Notes: generated from the sequence alone by a model not told the origin. A stretch of DNA of 64,000 nt from Permianibacter fluminis (GCF_013179735.1 NZ_JABMEG010000001.1:3038001-3102000); one strand, 5' to 3'. Numbered from the stretch's first letter, positions 25,956 to 35,313 are shown. Numbers and translations: made by a program.

Positions 25956-26846
25956 ATGGATCGATTTGAAGACATGGCGATTTTTGTCGCGGTCGCCGAA
26001 AGCCAGGGCTTTGCTGCGGCTGCCCGGCGGCTGAACCTGTCGCCGCCGAGCGTCACCCGGGCCGTCGCCAGTCTGGAGAGCCGGATCGGGACGCTGTTGT
26101 TCACCCGCAATACCCGCAGCGTGCGCCTGACCGAATCCGGCCAACATTTCTTTGCCGATTGCCGCCGCATCCTCGCTGAAATTGCCGAAGCCGGTGATGC
26201 CGCTGCCGGTGAAGACGCCGTGCCACGCGGCAACCTGACGGTGACCGCGCCCGTCCTGTTCGGCGAAATGATCATTACCCCGATTGTGGTCGCGTTTCTG
26301 GCGGACCACGCGCAGATGCGAATTCGGCTTCAGCTGCTGGATCGGGTGGTCAACATGATCGATGAAGGCATGGATGTGGCCATTCGCATTGCGCCGGTCA
26401 CCGATCCGGCGCTACTCGCCATTCCGGTCGGGCATGTGCGCCGCGTGGTCTGCGCGTCGCCCGCATTGCTGGAACAACATGGCATTCCCGCTCACCCCGA
26501 TGCGCTGAAGGATTTTCGCTTGGTAGATGCCAGCAGTGTCGGCGATTGGCAATTTCAGGATCAGGGCAAGCGCTTCACCGTGCCGGTGCAAAGTGCTCTG
26601 CAAGTGAATTCAAATCGCGCTGCCATTCGCGCGGCGTGTGCCGGCTGGGGCATCACGCGGGTGATCAGTTATCAGATTGCCAACGAGCTGGCGACCAACG
26701 TGTTGAAGACCGTGTTATCCGAATTCGAACTGCCGCCGGCGCCGGTGCACGTGGTCTATCCGGAAGCACGCCGTGGCTCGGCAAAGTTGCGTAGATTTGT
26801 CGATTATTGCGTCGACCGTCTGCGCGCCAACCCGGCGTTGAATTGA
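25956..26846 (+). CDS. LysR-family transcriptional regulator 1
   Basis: A 296-residue LysR regulator: winged helix-turn-helix in residues 1-60 (FVAVAESQGFAAAARRLNLSPPSVTRAVASLE), then a periplasmic-binding-like effector domain. AGGAAA precedes ATG 25956. It diverges from the YHS gene and lies 33 bp before a second, closely similar LysR gene. The target and effector are unknown; family habit points to the adjacent YHS or AhpD-like gene. Confidence 0.9.
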   Translation: MDRFEDMAIFVAVAESQGFAAAARRLNLSPPSVTRAVASLESRIGTLLFTRNTRSVRLTESGQHFFADCRRILAEIAEAGDAAAGEDAVPRGNLTVTAPVLFGEMIITPIVVAFLADHAQMRIRLQLLDRVVNMIDEGMDVAIRIAPVTDPALLAIPVGHVRRVVCASPALLEQHGIPAHPDALKDFRLVDASSVGDWQFQDQGKRFTVPVQSALQVNSNRAAIRAACAGWGITRVISYQIANELATNVLKTVLSEFELPPAPVHVVYPEARRGSAKLRRFVDYCVDRLRANPALN

Positions 26847-26879
26847 AACGAAACCGGCGCGTTTCGGGGAGCAAGCAGC

Positions 26880-27773
26880 GTGGATCATTTCAGTGAAATG
26901 AGCATATTTGCCGCGGTGGCGGACAGCCACAGCCTGGCCGCGGCCGCGCGGCAGTTGAATCAATCGGCGCCTACGGTTACCCGCGCCATTGCCGGTCTGG
27001 AACAACGTCTGGGTGTGGCTTTGCTCGAACGCAGCACGCGTGGCGTGCAGCTCACCGCAGCCGGCACACGCTATCTGACCGATTGCAAACGCATCCTTCA
27101 GGAAGTGCAGGAAGCCGAGGCCTCAGCTGCCGGCAGGCACGCAACGCCGGCTGGCGTGCTCAACGTATCGACACCGCTGCTTTTTGGTCAGGACGTGTTG
27201 ACGCCCATTCTGCTCGCCTACCTCGATGCCTATCCTGCCGTGCACATTCGCGCGCATTTTCTTGACCGGTTTCCCAACTTGCAGGAAGAAGGCATTGACG
27301 TTGCTTTGCTGATGGGCGAGTTGCCGGACTCCTCGCTCATTGCCGTGAAGGTCGGCAGCATTCAGCGAGTCGTCTGTGCCACACCGGCCTACCTGAAACG
27401 CTTCGGTGTTCCAGCCCATCCCGACGACTTGCATCAGCACAAACTGATTGTCTCCACCGCCGACAGCCGCAGTCATGAATGGCAATTTCAGCAGACAGGT
27501 GAATCGTTTGCTGTGCCAGTGACGGCGGCGCTGAGCACCTCAACCAACACCGCGGCACTCAATGCCTGTCTGCTCGATGCCGGCCTCACCCGGCTGATGT
27601 CGTATCAAGTGCGCGACCGGGTCGCCACCGGGCAATTGCAGCTGGTGCTCGCCGACTTTGCTCCGGCCTCGCTGCCGGTGCATGTGGTGTATCGCGAAGG
27701 CCGGCGTGCCGCGGCCCGGGTCCGCAGCTTCGTCGAATTCGCCAGCCAGCAACTCCGGCAATTGACGCTATAG
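26880..27773 (+). CDS. LysR-family transcriptional regulator 2 (tandem paralogue)
   Basis: A 297-residue LysR regulator starting at GTG 26880, with GGGGAG upstream. Its DNA-binding domain is nearly the same pattern as that of the gene before it (SHSLAAAARQLNQSAPTVTRAIAGLE), and the end of both proteins has the VHVVY ... RVRSFV type block. They look like a tandem duplication that has diverged. An AhpD-like gene follows 217 bp downstream. Confidence 0.9.
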   Translation: MDHFSEMSIFAAVADSHSLAAAARQLNQSAPTVTRAIAGLEQRLGVALLERSTRGVQLTAAGTRYLTDCKRILQEVQEAEASAAGRHATPAGVLNVSTPLLFGQDVLTPILLAYLDAYPAVHIRAHFLDRFPNLQEEGIDVALLMGELPDSSLIAVKVGSIQRVVCATPAYLKRFGVPAHPDDLHQHKLIVSTADSRSHEWQFQQTGESFAVPVTAALSTSTNTAALNACLLDAGLTRLMSYQVRDRVATGQLQLVLADFAPASLPVHVVYREGRRAAARVRSFVEFASQQLRQLTL

Positions 27774-27990
27774 GCGGATGGGCTGAGGTCCGCTAGCTCG
27801 GGATTTGCTGGCGGCATGGCTCCGGCTCTCGGTGACGCCGCATTTCACTATTCGAAATAGAAAATTGCGTTTTGCACGGATTCTGCTGATTTCTGCAGTG
27901 CTCTAGAGTGCCGTCCATCGCAGACATCCACTCCACCTCGTGCCAGCCGGGTGTCGCGAAAACGCCTGGCACACCATTCTGGAGAGCAAC

Positions 27991-28533
27991 ATGACCCGTA
28001 TTACTGCCGTTACCGATGCCCAAGCCAATGCCGCCCAACAAGCCCTGTTTGCAGCGGTCAAAGCCCAACTCGGCATGACCCCGAACCTGATGCGCACCGT
28101 CGGCCACAGCCCGGCCGCGCTGGAAGGCTATCTGTCACTCAATGGCGCGCTGGGCAAAGGCATTCTGCCGGTGGCACTGCGTGAGCGCATCGCCCTGACC
28201 GTCGCCCAGCTGAATGGCTGCGATTACTGCCTGTCGGCGCACACCTACATCGGCAGCAACATCGCCAAACTGTCCGCTGAAGAAATCAAGGCGGCCCGCA
28301 TGGCCGAGTCGAGCGATGCCAAAACCACGGCCGCGCTGCGCTTTGCCCGCGCCGTTGTCGAGCAACGTGGCCGGGTCAGCGACAGCGCTGTGCAAGACGT
28401 CCGCAATGCCGGTTACAGCGAAGCCGAAGTGGTCGAGATGGTGCTGAATGTGTCGCTGAACATTCTGACCAACTACATCAACAACGTCGCCCACACCAGC
28501 ATCGACTTTCCGGTCGTGACTGCCAACAGCTAA
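27991..28533 (+). CDS. AhpD-like carboxymuconolactone decarboxylase family protein
   Basis: A 180-residue protein with the intact active-site motif CDYCLSAHT (CxxC-xxH) in the block LNGCDYCLSAHTYIG, and the helical CMD fold (MTPNLMRTVGHSPAALEGYLSLNGAL at the front). It probably acts as a thiol peroxidase or disulfide reductase. GGAG lies 7 bp before ATG 27991. It is the likely target of the LysR pair just upstream. Confidence 0.92.
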   Translation: MTRITAVTDAQANAAQQALFAAVKAQLGMTPNLMRTVGHSPAALEGYLSLNGALGKGILPVALRERIALTVAQLNGCDYCLSAHTYIGSNIAKLSAEEIKAARMAESSDAKTTAALRFARAVVEQRGRVSDSAVQDVRNAGYSEAEVVEMVLNVSLNILTNYINNVAHTSIDFPVVTANS

Positions 28534-28546
28534 TCGTTGCGAAAGA

Positions 28547-28581
28547 AAAAGCCCGGACCGCCCATCGCGGTCCGGGCTTTT
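28547..28581. terminator. Bidirectional rho-independent terminator
   Basis: Stem GCCCGGACCGC / GCGGTCCGGGC with a 5-base loop, flanked by A-runs on one side and T-runs on the other. It serves both the AhpD-like gene (+) and the convergent ribose-phosphate pyrophosphokinase gene (-). Confidence 0.9.
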
Positions 28582-28675
28582 CCATTTCTGGTTCATTTAC
28601 TGCCCGGCTGGTTTACCGAACTGTGCGCTTGCCAGTAACGGCAGGCGTCAACGCGACACTCGATTACGCCGACGC

Positions 28676-28723
28676 CTGTTTACATCGACAACTGTCTACA
28701 TCGGCACCCGTCTACATCGACAA
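28676..28723. repeat. Three 16-bp tandem repeats at the end of the pyrophosphokinase gene
   Basis: CTGTTTACATCGACAA, CTGTCTACATCGGCAC and CCGTCTACATCGACAA. The last unit covers the stop codon region of the minus-strand gene. The GTCTAC core resembles the 15-bp repeats at 15.1 kb. Confidence 0.75.
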
Positions 28724-29608
28724 GAACGATTGCACCGCCGGCACCAGCACCGGGCTCAAATCAATGGCATTGCTGGCATGCGGCACGCTGTTGCAACTGA
28801 TCACACGCTCAGCACCGGCAGCCAGCAGCCGCTGACTGGCTTCTTCCACAAACAGGCCGTGGGTGGCAACGCAAACCGGCGCCTGCATCTGCATTTTTTT
28901 CAGATGACCGATAGCGGCCAGCATGGTGTGGCCGGTTGAAACCATGTCATCGAGCAGCACCGGGGTGTGCTGGCGAAAGTGTTCGGTTTGTGGCAACGAC
29001 ACCTCGACCTCACGATCACCATGGCGTTTTTTCTGCAGAACCTGATAGGGGCATCCGACGTCGGCGGCAATGGCGGCAACCCACTGCTCACTTTCCTGAT
29101 CCGGACCAATCAGCAGCGGCGTATGAATCTGCTGACGAATGAACTCGGCTACCAAGGGCGCCGCGTAGACAACCTGCGACGGAATGGTGTAGAGCTGGCT
29201 CAAGGTGTTGAACCGGTGCAGATGCGGATCGACCGTGACCAGCCAATCAACTTGCCCTGAAAGCAGTGCCGCGAAATGACGACTGCTGATCGCCTCGCCC
29301 GGATTGAAGCGGGCATCCTGCCGCATGTACGCCAGATACGGCGCCAGCAGGCCCACTCGTTTCGCACCGAGCTCGCGCAGCGTGCCGACCAGGAACAGCA
29401 GCGGCAGAATAATGCGATCCGGATCGTGCAAATTGCAGAGAATCGCCACGTCGCTGTCACGACAATCACTGTGCACCCGGACATAGCTTTCGCCATCCGG
29501 AAAATGGCGGATTTCGCAGTCACCACGCTGCAAGGACAAACGCTGCTGCAAGGCTTGCTGCAATGAAGCGTTGCCATCCAGCGTGAACAGCAATCGGTTC
29601 TGGCTCAT
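28712..29608 (-). CDS. Ribose-phosphate pyrophosphokinase paralogue
   Basis: A 298-residue member of the PRPP synthetase family. The blocks FPDGESYVRV, LLAPYLAYMRQDARFNPGEAISS (the ATP-binding flexible region) and LLDDMVSTGHTMLAA (PRPP-binding loop, canonical DDMIDTGGT) are visible, but others diverge (GPDQESEQW for the usual VVSPDVGG). It is a specialised paralogue rather than the housekeeping enzyme. The start overlaps the stop of the thymidine/AMP phosphorylase gene by 4 bp, so the two products are likely linked in nucleotide or ribose phosphate salvage. Confidence 0.85.
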   Translation of the reverse strand: MSQNRLLFTLDGNASLQQALQQRLSLQRGDCEIRHFPDGESYVRVHSDCRDSDVAILCNLHDPDRIILPLLFLVGTLRELGAKRVGLLAPYLAYMRQDARFNPGEAISSRHFAALLSGQVDWLVTVDPHLHRFNTLSQLYTIPSQVVYAAPLVAEFIRQQIHTPLLIGPDQESEQWVAAIAADVGCPYQVLQKKRHGDREVEVSLPQTEHFRQHTPVLLDDMVSTGHTMLAAIGHLKKMQMQAPVCVATHGLFVEEASQRLLAAGAERVISCNSVPHASNAIDLSPVLVPAVQSFLSM

Positions 29609-31125
29609 GCGCCCTCCTCGCTCAGCGCGATCACATCAGGATGCAATTGCTGGTAATCGAGCGCATACGCCAGCTCGCCCGGAGATTCGGCGTTGACCGT
29701 GAGCAGCCGATCACCTTTGCTGATCCGATCGCCCAGTCGGCACCACAACGTCAGGCCGGCCGCTGGTGCCCCCGGTGCGCCGGCAAGTTTCGCCAGACGA
29801 GACAAGACCCGGTTATCAATGTGGCTGACGATACCATCGTGGCTGGCAATGATGTCCTGCTGAAACTCGGCAAACGGTGGTTCGCGCAAACCGCCTTGCG
29901 CCTGACAAATCGCCTGAAATTTCTGCCACGCAGCACCGCTCGCCAACGTCTGTTCGGCCAACACCAGGCCTTGACCTTCAGCGGCGACGCCACCGAGCTC
30001 CAGCACTTTCGCGGCCAGTTCGATGGCGCGGGCCCGCAAGTCTGCCGGTGCATTGGCTTGATTCTGCAGCACCGCCAGCAGATCAAACGCTTCCAGCGCC
30101 GGGCCAATACCGCGGCCAACCGGCTGGCTGCCATCGGAGATATGCGCTTTCACCTGCAAACCCAGCGCAGCACCAACGTTCACAAGCTCCGCGGCAAGCC
30201 GGGCTGCCGCTGGCGCCGTGCGCACTTTTGCCGTTGGCCCGACTGGAATATCAATCAACACATGACTGGCACCTGCAGCGATTTTTTTTGACAACACCGA
30301 TGCGACCAACTGACCTTCGCTGTCGATTTCCAAGGCCCGCTCAATCCGGATCAGCATGTCATCGGCTGGGCTCAGATTGACCGCGCCGCCCCACGCCAGA
30401 CAGCCACCTTCCTTGCTGACCACCTCGCGCATCTTGGCCAGATCAAGCTCGACCGTGGTCAGTGTCGCCATGGTATCGGCCGTGCCGGCCGGTGAGGTGA
30501 TCGCGCGCGAAGAAGTTTTTGGAATGCACAAACCGTTTGCCGCCGCGATGGCAACCACAATCGGCGTGGTGCGATTGCCCGGCAGGCCACCGACGCAGTG
30601 TTTGTCGACGACCAAGGCTTGTGGCCAGGTCAGCCGCTGCCCGGCTTCGACCATGGCCCGGGTCAGTGCGATCACTTCGTTCCGGTTCATGTGTTCGCCG
30701 GCGCAGCTGGTGACGAACGCGGTCAGTAACACGTCGCTGTAATGGCCACGCACGATATCCGCCAGAATCGCATTGAAGCCGGCCTGATCAATTTCATTGC
30801 CGAACAGTTTGCTGCGAATGTAGCGAAGCGAATCGACATGCGGCGCATGGGAAACACGCACCACATCACCGGCTTTGACTTTCAGTTGTTGCCAAGCCGA
30901 TTCCGACAGACCGACGTAACCCGCCGGCACGATGTCGCTGTCGACTATGTCGAGTGTGGCGATGACACTGGCTTGCTTGGTGACCAGCCGCACCCGAGAC
31001 AAGGCATTGAAACCTTCCGAGCGGCAGGCATGACAATCACGCGGCATGAAGGCAATGGCCTGCCGATGGGTATCGATACCCATTCGTTTAACAAACAGCT
31101 CATTGACGTTGGTCTTGGTTTTCAC
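29605..31125 (-). CDS. Thymidine/AMP phosphorylase family protein (long form)
   Basis: A 506-residue member of the long-form thymidine phosphorylase family, which includes archaeal AMP phosphorylases. An N-terminal domain of about 90 residues precedes the phosphorylase core with VVDKHCVGGLPGNRTTPIVVAIAAA, KTSSRAITSPAGTADTMATLT and the C-terminal NRVLSRLAKLAGAP. It splits nucleosides or nucleotides with phosphate to give ribose 1-phosphate or ribose 1,5-bisphosphate. Overlap with the pyrophosphokinase gene suggests a salvage route. Confidence 0.88.
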   Translation of the reverse strand: MKTKTNVNELFVKRMGIDTHRQAIAFMPRDCHACRSEGFNALSRVRLVTKQASVIATLDIVDSDIVPAGYVGLSESAWQQLKVKAGDVVRVSHAPHVDSLRYIRSKLFGNEIDQAGFNAILADIVRGHYSDVLLTAFVTSCAGEHMNRNEVIALTRAMVEAGQRLTWPQALVVDKHCVGGLPGNRTTPIVVAIAAANGLCIPKTSSRAITSPAGTADTMATLTTVELDLAKMREVVSKEGGCLAWGGAVNLSPADDMLIRIERALEIDSEGQLVASVLSKKIAAGASHVLIDIPVGPTAKVRTAPAAARLAAELVNVGAALGLQVKAHISDGSQPVGRGIGPALEAFDLLAVLQNQANAPADLRARAIELAAKVLELGGVAAEGQGLVLAEQTLASGAAWQKFQAICQAQGGLREPPFAEFQQDIIASHDGIVSHIDNRVLSRLAKLAGAPGAPAAGLTLWCRLGDRISKGDRLLTVNAESPGELAYALDYQQLHPDVIALSEEGA

Positions 31126-31352
31126 GCTGCCGCACCATCCTGATTAATCGCCACGCCTTGATACAGCACTCCGCTGCCGACTGACAAACATGGTTGGCGT
31201 TTCAAGCTGACGGGGTATTGACTGCGATCAAGCAATCCGGCGACCAATTCGATACGAGGAGTACAGCAAGAGTAAAGAAGGAAGCGAGAGCGAAAGAGCG
31301 ACCAAGCACACAACAAAAACGGTGACAGCCCAGCCGTCAACGTGAGCGCCAG

Positions 31353-31733
31353 TCAATCGCCGCTGGCGGCTCGCGTCATCACCGCCAGCAATTCTGCCTC
31401 GCCCCGGCTCAGGCTGCATTTCTGCATAACTTCTTCTGGACTCATGCCCTGCTGCAACAAACGGGCAGCCTGACCATAGGCTTTGTGATTGCTGTTGCTC
31501 GGTGCGGCCTGCTCGGTTTGCAGTTTCTGGGCAACTCCCTGCAAGTCGCTTTGCAACTGCACCAACTTGCGGCCGACGATCTTGGCCGTTTCGGCCAACT
31601 GCTGGTGCTGGCTGCGCAATTCCTGAACGATTTGCTCGGTGTGCTTGACCCGGCGCCACAGCAGCAGGCACAGGCTGGCAAAAATCAGTGCCAGACCGCT
31701 GCTCAGAAACGCCACATACTGCAGCACATTCAT
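31353..31733 (-). CDS. DUF2802 family membrane-anchored protein
   Basis: A 126-residue protein: one N-terminal membrane helix (FLSSGLALIFASLCLLLW), a coiled coil, and a C-terminal DUF2802 helix pair (AARLLQQGMSPEEVMQKCSLSRGEAELL). It is the usual last gene after cheW in gammaproteobacterial flagellar clusters; function unknown. I chose the ATG at 31733, 10 bp after the cheW stop, over an in-frame TTG. Confidence 0.85.
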   Translation of the reverse strand: MNVLQYVAFLSSGLALIFASLCLLLWRRVKHTEQIVQELRSQHQQLAETAKIVGRKLVQLQSDLQGVAQKLQTEQAAPSNSNHKAYGQAARLLQQGMSPEEVMQKCSLSRGEAELLAVMTRAASGD

Positions 31734-31743
31734 GTTCGCGTTC

Positions 31744-32247
31744 TCAATGAGCAAAGCTCAGATCAGCCCATTCGCTGTCGCTGAGCAATTTGTTCAGATC
31801 AACCAGAATCAGCAACTCGCCATTGCGATTGGCGACGCCCTGAATAAATTTTGCGCTTTCATCATTACCGACATTCGGCGCCGACTCGATTTCCGAGCTG
31901 CGCAGATAAACCACTTCGGCAACACTGTCGACCAGAATGCCGATGACCTGACTGTCGGCCTCGATGATCACGATGCGGGTGTTATCGGTGACATCAATCG
32001 GCTGCAAACCAAAGCGCTGGCAGGTGTCAATGACGGTCACCACGTTGCCGCGCAGATTGATGATGCCGAGCACATAAATTGGCGCGCCCGGTACCGGTGC
32101 GATATCGGTATAGCGCAGCACTTCCTGGACTTGCATCACGTTGATGCCGTAGGTCTCGTTGCCAAGCCGGAACGTCACCCACTGCAGCACCGGATCTTCC
32201 TTTACCGAGCCGGTTGCCTTGGCCAGACGGGAACTCTCATTGTTCAT
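31744..32247 (-). CDS. cheW: Chemotaxis coupling protein CheW
   Basis: A 167-residue CheW: QWVTFRLGNETYGINVMQVQEVLRY, the NLRGNVVTVIDT block and the VDSVAEVV strand. It bridges receptors and CheA. AGGTG precedes ATG 32247; an upstream in-frame start would add 20 residues of a QTD-type repeat encoded by the 15-bp repeats. DUF2802 follows. Confidence 0.93.
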   Translation of the reverse strand: MNNESSRLAKATGSVKEDPVLQWVTFRLGNETYGINVMQVQEVLRYTDIAPVPGAPIYVLGIINLRGNVVTVIDTCQRFGLQPIDVTDNTRIVIIEADSQVIGILVDSVAEVVYLRSSEIESAPNVGNDESAKFIQGVANRNGELLILVDLNKLLSDSEWADLSFAH

Positions 32248-32260
32248 GGGTACACCTTTC

Positions 32261-32365
32261 AAGTCTGTTTTCAGTCGGTCTGTTTGCTGCAAGTCTGTTT
32301 GTTGCAAATCGGTTTGTCGCCAATCTGTTTACCGCCAATGTGTTTGCATTGGCTCCGTTTTCAGT
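32261..32365. repeat. 15-bp tandem repeat cluster C (seven units)
   Basis: Units such as AAGTCTGTTTTCAGT, CGGTCTGTTTGCTGC, AAGTCTGTTTGTTGC, AAATCGGTTTGTCGC and CAATCTGTTTACCGC, exactly in 15-bp register, lie in the 5' region of cheW. Confidence 0.9.
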
Positions 32366-32475
32366 CGAGCTGGCCCCGGTAGCAAAACCAGAATCAGCCA
32401 TCGGCTGACGCCAGTAAGAACAGCCAGCGTGCCAGTACTGGCTCAAGCATAGCCTGCTTTTGTCAAACGGGGCGC

Positions 32476-33342
32476 TCAGGCCGCATGCCGGCCCAGCTGC
32501 TCAAATGCATCAACCAGCGCCCGGGTATTGATCAGGGCGCAGCGGTCCTCCTTGATGATTCCCGCCAGCCACGGCCGCCGTGGATTGCTGTCATACCAGC
32601 TGACATCGTCCTGGCTCAGACTGCGCGTCGCACAGAGATCGGTGCAGGCCAAGCCCCATGGGCTGTCCCCTATCCGGATCACATAGCGGTAACCGTCGAC
32701 CAGTTCCGGCCGGTACTTGTCACCGAGCAGATAGCGCCCGGTATCGACGACGTTGATGTTCTCCGGCTCATGCGGCAACAGGCCGAGAAACCAGTCGGCC
32801 CGCCCGACCAGCGGCGTCAGTGGCTTGTCCCGGCGCTGAATGCCACCGAGCAGATGCAGCGGCATGGCCAGCCGCAACTCATCGACCCGGAACACCAGAG
32901 TCGGGAAACTCGCCGGCAAGTCGGTTCGATACTGCTGGTTGGTATAAATGGCCGTCGCGGCCTCGGCGACGGCGCTGGCGACTGCCGAGACCGGATGCGG
33001 AATCGGCTCGGGCTGGCTGCTGACAGCTTCAACCGCCGGTTTGCTAACCGGTGCGGTGACCGTTTTTGTGATCGGAGCGGCTACCTGAGCTGCTATCGGA
33101 GCAACGACCGGAGCCGCAACTGGCGCCGCGATTGGCGCCGCCACGACGGCCACTGGCTTTTCCGAGACCTGGTCCAGCAACTGCTGCAAGCGCTGCCGGG
33201 CCGCCGGCAGGATTACGGGTTCAGCCACCGGCTCGGCATGCGGTAGCAGCGAGGCCGCCGGCGAGGCCAAAGGCAACGGCATCGGCGCCAGCAGCCGATC
33301 GAGATAATCGGCCAGAGCCTGTTCAGCGCGGTGTTTGCTCAT
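32476..33342 (-). CDS. parP: CheW-like protein ParP
   Basis: A 288-residue protein. It opens with a helical segment, then a long Ala/Val/Pro-rich linker (repeats of APIAAPVAAPV type, about residues 65-110), and ends in a CheW-like (AIF) domain with FRVDELRLAMPLHLLGGIQRR. It matches ParP of Vibrio and the second CheW of the Pseudomonas flagellar cluster. ParP ties chemoreceptor arrays to the polar ParC. Its start overlaps the parC stop by 4 bp. Confidence 0.85.
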   Translation of the reverse strand: MSKHRAEQALADYLDRLLAPMPLPLASPAASLLPHAEPVAEPVILPAARQRLQQLLDQVSEKPVAVVAAPIAAPVAAPVVAPIAAQVAAPITKTVTAPVSKPAVEAVSSQPEPIPHPVSAVASAVAEAATAIYTNQQYRTDLPASFPTLVFRVDELRLAMPLHLLGGIQRRDKPLTPLVGRADWFLGLLPHEPENINVVDTGRYLLGDKYRPELVDGYRYVIRIGDSPWGLACTDLCATRSLSQDDVSWYDSNPRRPWLAGIIKEDRCALINTRALVDAFEQLGRHAA

Positions 33343-34148
33343 GACGCCGCCTGACTGACCGGCGGCGCTTGCGATATCCGTTGGATTTGAATGATGTCGC
33401 GCATCAGCTGCGCATAGGCTTCCACCGCACGCGACTCCGGCGCGAACACATTCGGCGGCAGATGCGAGCGGCTGGCTTCGCGCAAACGGGTATCGACCGG
33501 CACCACGCCACGCCAGACCTTGTCACCGTGGCCATCACGCAGTTGCCGCAGGCATTGCACGGCGGCGCGGGTGCGCCGATCAAACATGGTCGGAATGATG
33601 CGATACGGAATCGGCAGTTTGCGCGAACGCTCGATCATCTGCAGCGTGCGCAGCATGCGCTCCAGTCCCTGCAGCGCCAGAAATTCGGTTTGCACCGGCA
33701 TCAACAGGTAATCGCAGGCCGCCAGCGCATTGACCATCAAGACGCCGAGCACCGGCGGGCAATCGATCAATACGTTGTCATAATCGGCCTGCACCATCGC
33801 CAGCATGCGGGTGATGATGAGGCCCTGACCATCCTGGCCGGCGAGCAGTTTTTCCAGCGTCGCCATGGCAACCTGACCCGGAATGAATTGCAGGCCCGGC
33901 TGACCGGTGTCTTTCACGCATTGCAGAATCCGTTCACGGCTGAGCGAGCGGTGTTCGGTGAACAGATCAAAAATGCCGGGGTCATCGCCTTCCGGATTGG
34001 CGCCAAAATACGCCGTCAGCGAGGCATGCGGATCCAGATCGAGCAGCAGCACGCGCGCGCCTTTGCTCGCCAACAGACCACCCAACGACACCGAAGTCGT
34101 GGTCTTGCCGACGCCGCCTTTCTGGTTGGCTACCGCCCAAATCCGCAC
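33339..34148 (-). CDS. parC: ParA-like ATPase ParC (chemotaxis array positioning)
   Basis: A 269-residue ParA/MinD ATPase. The deviant Walker A is KGGVGKTTTSVSLGG, with later LLDLDPHASLT and DNVLIDCPPVLG. In this position between motD and a CheW-like gene it is ParC, which recruits chemotaxis arrays to the old pole and segregates them. It is distinct from FlhG encoded at 41.8 kb. Confidence 0.88.
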   Translation of the reverse strand: MRIWAVANQKGGVGKTTTSVSLGGLLASKGARVLLLDLDPHASLTAYFGANPEGDDPGIFDLFTEHRSLSRERILQCVKDTGQPGLQFIPGQVAMATLEKLLAGQDGQGLIITRMLAMVQADYDNVLIDCPPVLGVLMVNALAACDYLLMPVQTEFLALQGLERMLRTLQMIERSRKLPIPYRIIPTMFDRRTRAAVQCLRQLRDGHGDKVWRGVVPVDTRLREASRSHLPPNVFAPESRAVEAYAQLMRDIIQIQRISQAPPVSQAAS

Positions 34149-34187
34149 AGCCCACTCCCGTCATCATTCAATCGCATCCCGCGCCAT

Positions 34188-35282
34188 TTATGGCTTGGGT
34201 TTCGGCGGTGCCGATTGCTGCTCCGGCACCGCTGCAGGTTCGTTGCGCTCCTTGCCGCGTATCAGCAAACCTCCGTTCGGCAAGCGCACCACATCCAGCG
34301 CTTCCGTTGGCTCCGCTTCGGTAGCGGTTGCCGCATTTGTCACCGGACTCGTCGTCGATGTCGTAGCCGGCGTTGACGTTGACGTCGCCGACTCCGACCT
34401 GCTCGCCGGATCGGCCGGCAAACGTTCGCCGCCTGCTGCCGGCGCGCCCTTGCCGCTGCTCTCGTCGCGGTGTTTGTCCGGTTCATGCAGCCGCGAAATC
34501 GCCAACACCACGCGCCGGTTGCGCGCCCGCCCTTCTGCCGTGTTGTTGCTGGCAATCGGGTTGAACTCGCCAAAACCCTCGACCGCCATCCGTGCCGGCG
34601 GGATACCAAAGCTTTGCAGCTTCCGTACCACCGCGACTGCACGGGCCGATGCCAATTCCCAGTTTGACGGAAACCGCTCGGTCTCAATGGCCTGATTGTC
34701 GGTGTAGCCGCGGATGCGCATCAGATTGCGACTGTCACGCAGCTTTTCTGCCAGCTCGGTCATGATGGGGTCAGCGGCTTTGCCGAGCACGTCGCTGCCA
34801 CTTTCGAACAGCAAGCCGGAACGCATATCCACTTCAATCCAGTCCTGATTGCCGCGCAGCGCCACCATGCCGGCATCGATCAGCGGCTGCAGCGATTGCT
34901 CCAGCTCACCGTACAGCTGGGAAAATTCGCGCTTCTGTTGCTCGTTCGGCGCATTGGCGGCCGGCAAGCTGAGGTCTTCCTGCGCCGCCTGCTCGTCTTT
35001 TGGCGCCGTGACCGGCACCGCTTCCGGTTGGCCTTCCAGCAAACCCTCGCCGGTTGGTGTGGCCGATTGGCTCGCCTGCTCGGCAGGCTCAGCGGTGTTG
35101 GTGGGGGTACTTTCAAACGCCGACAGCAAGGAATCCGACAAGACCCGGTACTTGCCTTCATTGACCTGCGAAATGGAATACATCACGACAAAGAACGCGA
35201 ACAACAAGGTGATGAAATCGGCGTAGGAAACCAGCCAGCGATGGGTGTTTTCGCCTTCTTCGTAACGGCGACGGCGGATCAT
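34188..35282 (-). CDS. motD: Flagellar motor stator protein MotD
   Basis: A 364-residue MotB-type stator. The N-terminus (HRWLVSYADFITLLFAFFVVMYSIS) carries the single membrane helix with the conserved Asp for ion flow. An OmpA-like peptidoglycan-binding domain follows (IRGYTDNQAIET, the RARNRRVVLAIS block). The last 90 residues are a low-complexity A/T/S/E-rich tail. It pairs with MotC encoded next to it. Confidence 0.93.
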   Translation of the reverse strand: MIRRRRYEEGENTHRWLVSYADFITLLFAFFVVMYSISQVNEGKYRVLSDSLLSAFESTPTNTAEPAEQASQSATPTGEGLLEGQPEAVPVTAPKDEQAAQEDLSLPAANAPNEQQKREFSQLYGELEQSLQPLIDAGMVALRGNQDWIEVDMRSGLLFESGSDVLGKAADPIMTELAEKLRDSRNLMRIRGYTDNQAIETERFPSNWELASARAVAVVRKLQSFGIPPARMAVEGFGEFNPIASNNTAEGRARNRRVVLAISRLHEPDKHRDESSGKGAPAAGGERLPADPASRSESATSTSTPATTSTTSPVTNAATATEAEPTEALDVVRLPNGGLLIRGKERNEPAAVPEQQSAPPKPKP

Positions 35283-35313
35283 GACGAGCTCGTATCAGGG
35301 CGCGGGGTAAACA

